In this document: piece after piece, positions 63,205-64,000 of the stretch
How positions within the stretch are numbered: position 1 is the stretch's first letter
Layout of the letters: every line of letters starts with the position of its first letter
Assembly: GCA_965206615.1 (NCBI GenBank)
Contig: CBDBKI010000005.1
Coordinates: forward strand, 310,001-374,000
DNA length: 64,000 bases
Direction of reading: 5' to 3'
Source: VXNE01 sp965206615
GTDB taxonomy: Bacteria > Pseudomonadota > Gammaproteobacteria > Pseudomonadales > Azotimanducaceae
The notes under the pieces: model-generated
What the model saw: the letters and a program-made list of their open reading frames with translations, nothing else
What the model was told of the DNA's origin: nothing
Databases searched by the model: none
Position numbers and translations under genes: made by a program

Positions 63205-63585
63205 TCAGCGCTGCGGAACCCCATACAGATACCGCGTGTTCACCTCCACCTCGTTGCCGTCCGGGTCGAGCATGAAGAGCGTGCGTCCCTTGCCGCGCGT
63301 TCCCATCGGTCCGCGCGTGAAGATGTTCGCGGCGGTGGCGCGGGCCGCGACGGCGTCGAAGTCGTCCTCGGTCACGGTGAAGGAGAAGTGCATCGGGCCG
63401 CCGCCGCGGTGGCGCCCGGAATGTCCGTGGACCTGCAGCACCACGTGGCTGCGCTCGCACTGCAGGTAGGCCCGCTCCTCGTCGCGGCGGACCACGGGAA
63501 TTCCGATGACGTTCTCGTGGAACTCGACGGCCTTCCCGAGATCCTGCACGTCGAGGAAGATCTCCTCGATGCCGATGACGGTCAT
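63205..63585 (-). CDS. VOC/glyoxalase-family protein
   Basis: 126 residues. 'GIEEIFLDVQDLGKAVEFHE', 'RAYLQCERSHVVLQVHGHSG', 'MHFSFTVTEDDFDAV' and 'LFMLDPDGNEVEV' show two VOC modules with possible metal ligands Glu8, His and the Glu of 'GNEVEV'. Function unknown; glyoxalase or bleomycin-resistance-like folds share it. Confidence 0.85.
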   Translation of the reverse strand: MTVIGIEEIFLDVQDLGKAVEFHENVIGIPVVRRDEERAYLQCERSHVVLQVHGHSGRHRGGGPMHFSFTVTEDDFDAVAARATAANIFTRGPMGTRGKGRTLFMLDPDGNEVEVNTRYLYGVPQR

Positions 63586-63637
63586 TGAGCCTTACCCGTG
63601 TGCAGTGCCGCGTCTCGGCGGTTGGACCACGGCTTGT

Positions 63638-63877
63638 TCAGGCTACGTCCTGCAGACGGTTCGACCAGTCCTTGCCCGATGTCGGCGGTGGCAGTGGCTT
63701 GCCATCGGCCAACAGCAGGTCGATGGCTTCCTCCACGACCTGGCAGAGTTCCGCGAAAACCGATTGCTCGTCGTCGCCATGGCATCCACCCCAGATGAGA
63801 CCGGGGGAACTGCCGACGTAACACTGATCCTCTTCGGACCACTCGACGATCTTGACGTAACGAGTACTTGCTTTCAC
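63638..63877 (-). CDS. HicB-like antitoxin
   Basis: 79 residues: 'YVKIVEWSEEDQCYVGSSPG', 'CHGDDEQSVFAELCQVVEEAI', 'LLADGKPLPPPTSGKD'. It matches the HicB RNase-H-like fold. The GTG start overlaps the stop of the short HicA-like frame upstream (GTGA). Confidence 0.8.
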   Translation of the reverse strand: MKASTRYVKIVEWSEEDQCYVGSSPGLIWGGCHGDDEQSVFAELCQVVEEAIDLLLADGKPLPPPTSGKDWSNRLQDVA

Positions 63878-63999
63878 GACTGGGATTCCCTGATGGCTTG
63901 CTGAACTGCGCGTTCCTGATACCGCTTTGCGTCAGCGTTGAGGCTACCAGATCCCGCCCTTTCCAGACGTCCGATCAAATCCCTGACCTTCGGTGGCAT
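63874..63999 (-). pseudogene. Shortened HicA-like frame at the window edge
   Basis: 41 codons from ATG 63999: 'MPPKVRDLIGRLERAG' fits the N-terminus of HicA RNase toxins, but then reads 'SGSLNADAKRYQERAVQQ' and stops, without the conserved GSHR(K/N)F catalytic His segment. The coupled HicB follows. It may be a deletion derivative of HicA or an unrelated small protein; only two kilobases of flanking sequence would settle it. Confidence 0.4.
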
Positions 64000-64000
64000 C

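Overview
The window is a GC-rich gammaproteobacterial chromosome segment. Three gene orders support this: a DUF1249/yqiB gene, cpdA, parE and parC; queG (facing) with nnr-tsaE-amiB-mutL-miaA-hfq-hflX-hflK-hflC-purA and then rnr-rlmB; and rpsF-rpsR-rplI-dnaB-radA. Starts are often GTG or TTG, and stop/start overlaps (ATGA, TGATG, GTGA) are common. I see no evidence that fixes genus or species.

Layout. 1-5.7 kb: core block with cAMP phosphodiesterase and topoisomerase IV. 5.7-17 kb: accessory island. Its backbone is a leftward operon (ParB-like protein; PD-(D/E)XK nuclease domain running into an uncharacterised partner with a Walker-B-like motif; HEPN-domain protein) that looks like an unassigned conflict or defence system. 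The operon is dead as sequenced. A 6.7 kb composite transposon (9165-15891) splits the ParB-like gene, and the two halves rejoin exactly in frame when it is removed. A one-base frameshift also breaks the nuclease gene. The composite has two directly repeated IS3-family copies around a beta-barrel outer-membrane protein gene. The left IS3 is interrupted by an IS110 element whose bridge RNA can be read, with all four guide segments. The right IS3 carries an ORF-deleted group II intron inserted in a hairpin.

17-45 kb: housekeeping genes. ytjB and serB are divergent; then efp with its lysyl ligase epmA, psd and a sulfurtransferase facing orn, queG facing the nnr-to-purA block, folE2, a tRNA-Leu(CAG), rnr-rlmB, the S6-S18-L9 ribosomal operon, dnaB and radA. 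45-55 kb: mixed metabolic and repair genes (GltB-like FMN protein, esterase, SNase-like nuclease, SEC-C protein, RecQ, MATE exporter, STAS protein, frameshifted Amt).

55-61 kb: a leftward catabolic-looking cluster with a paired acyl-CoA dehydrogenase, a carboxylesterase, a two-TM protein and an Eis-like acetyltransferase. 61.4-64 kb: a toxin-antitoxin-rich edge with a kinase-family gene remnant, Phd/VapC, VapBC, a VOC protein and HicB with a shortened HicA-like partner.

The findings I rate highest are the unassigned ParB/nuclease/HEPN operon, the composite transposon that can be excised on paper to restore a gene, and the IS110 bridge RNA whose guides match both the occupied target and the element's own ends.
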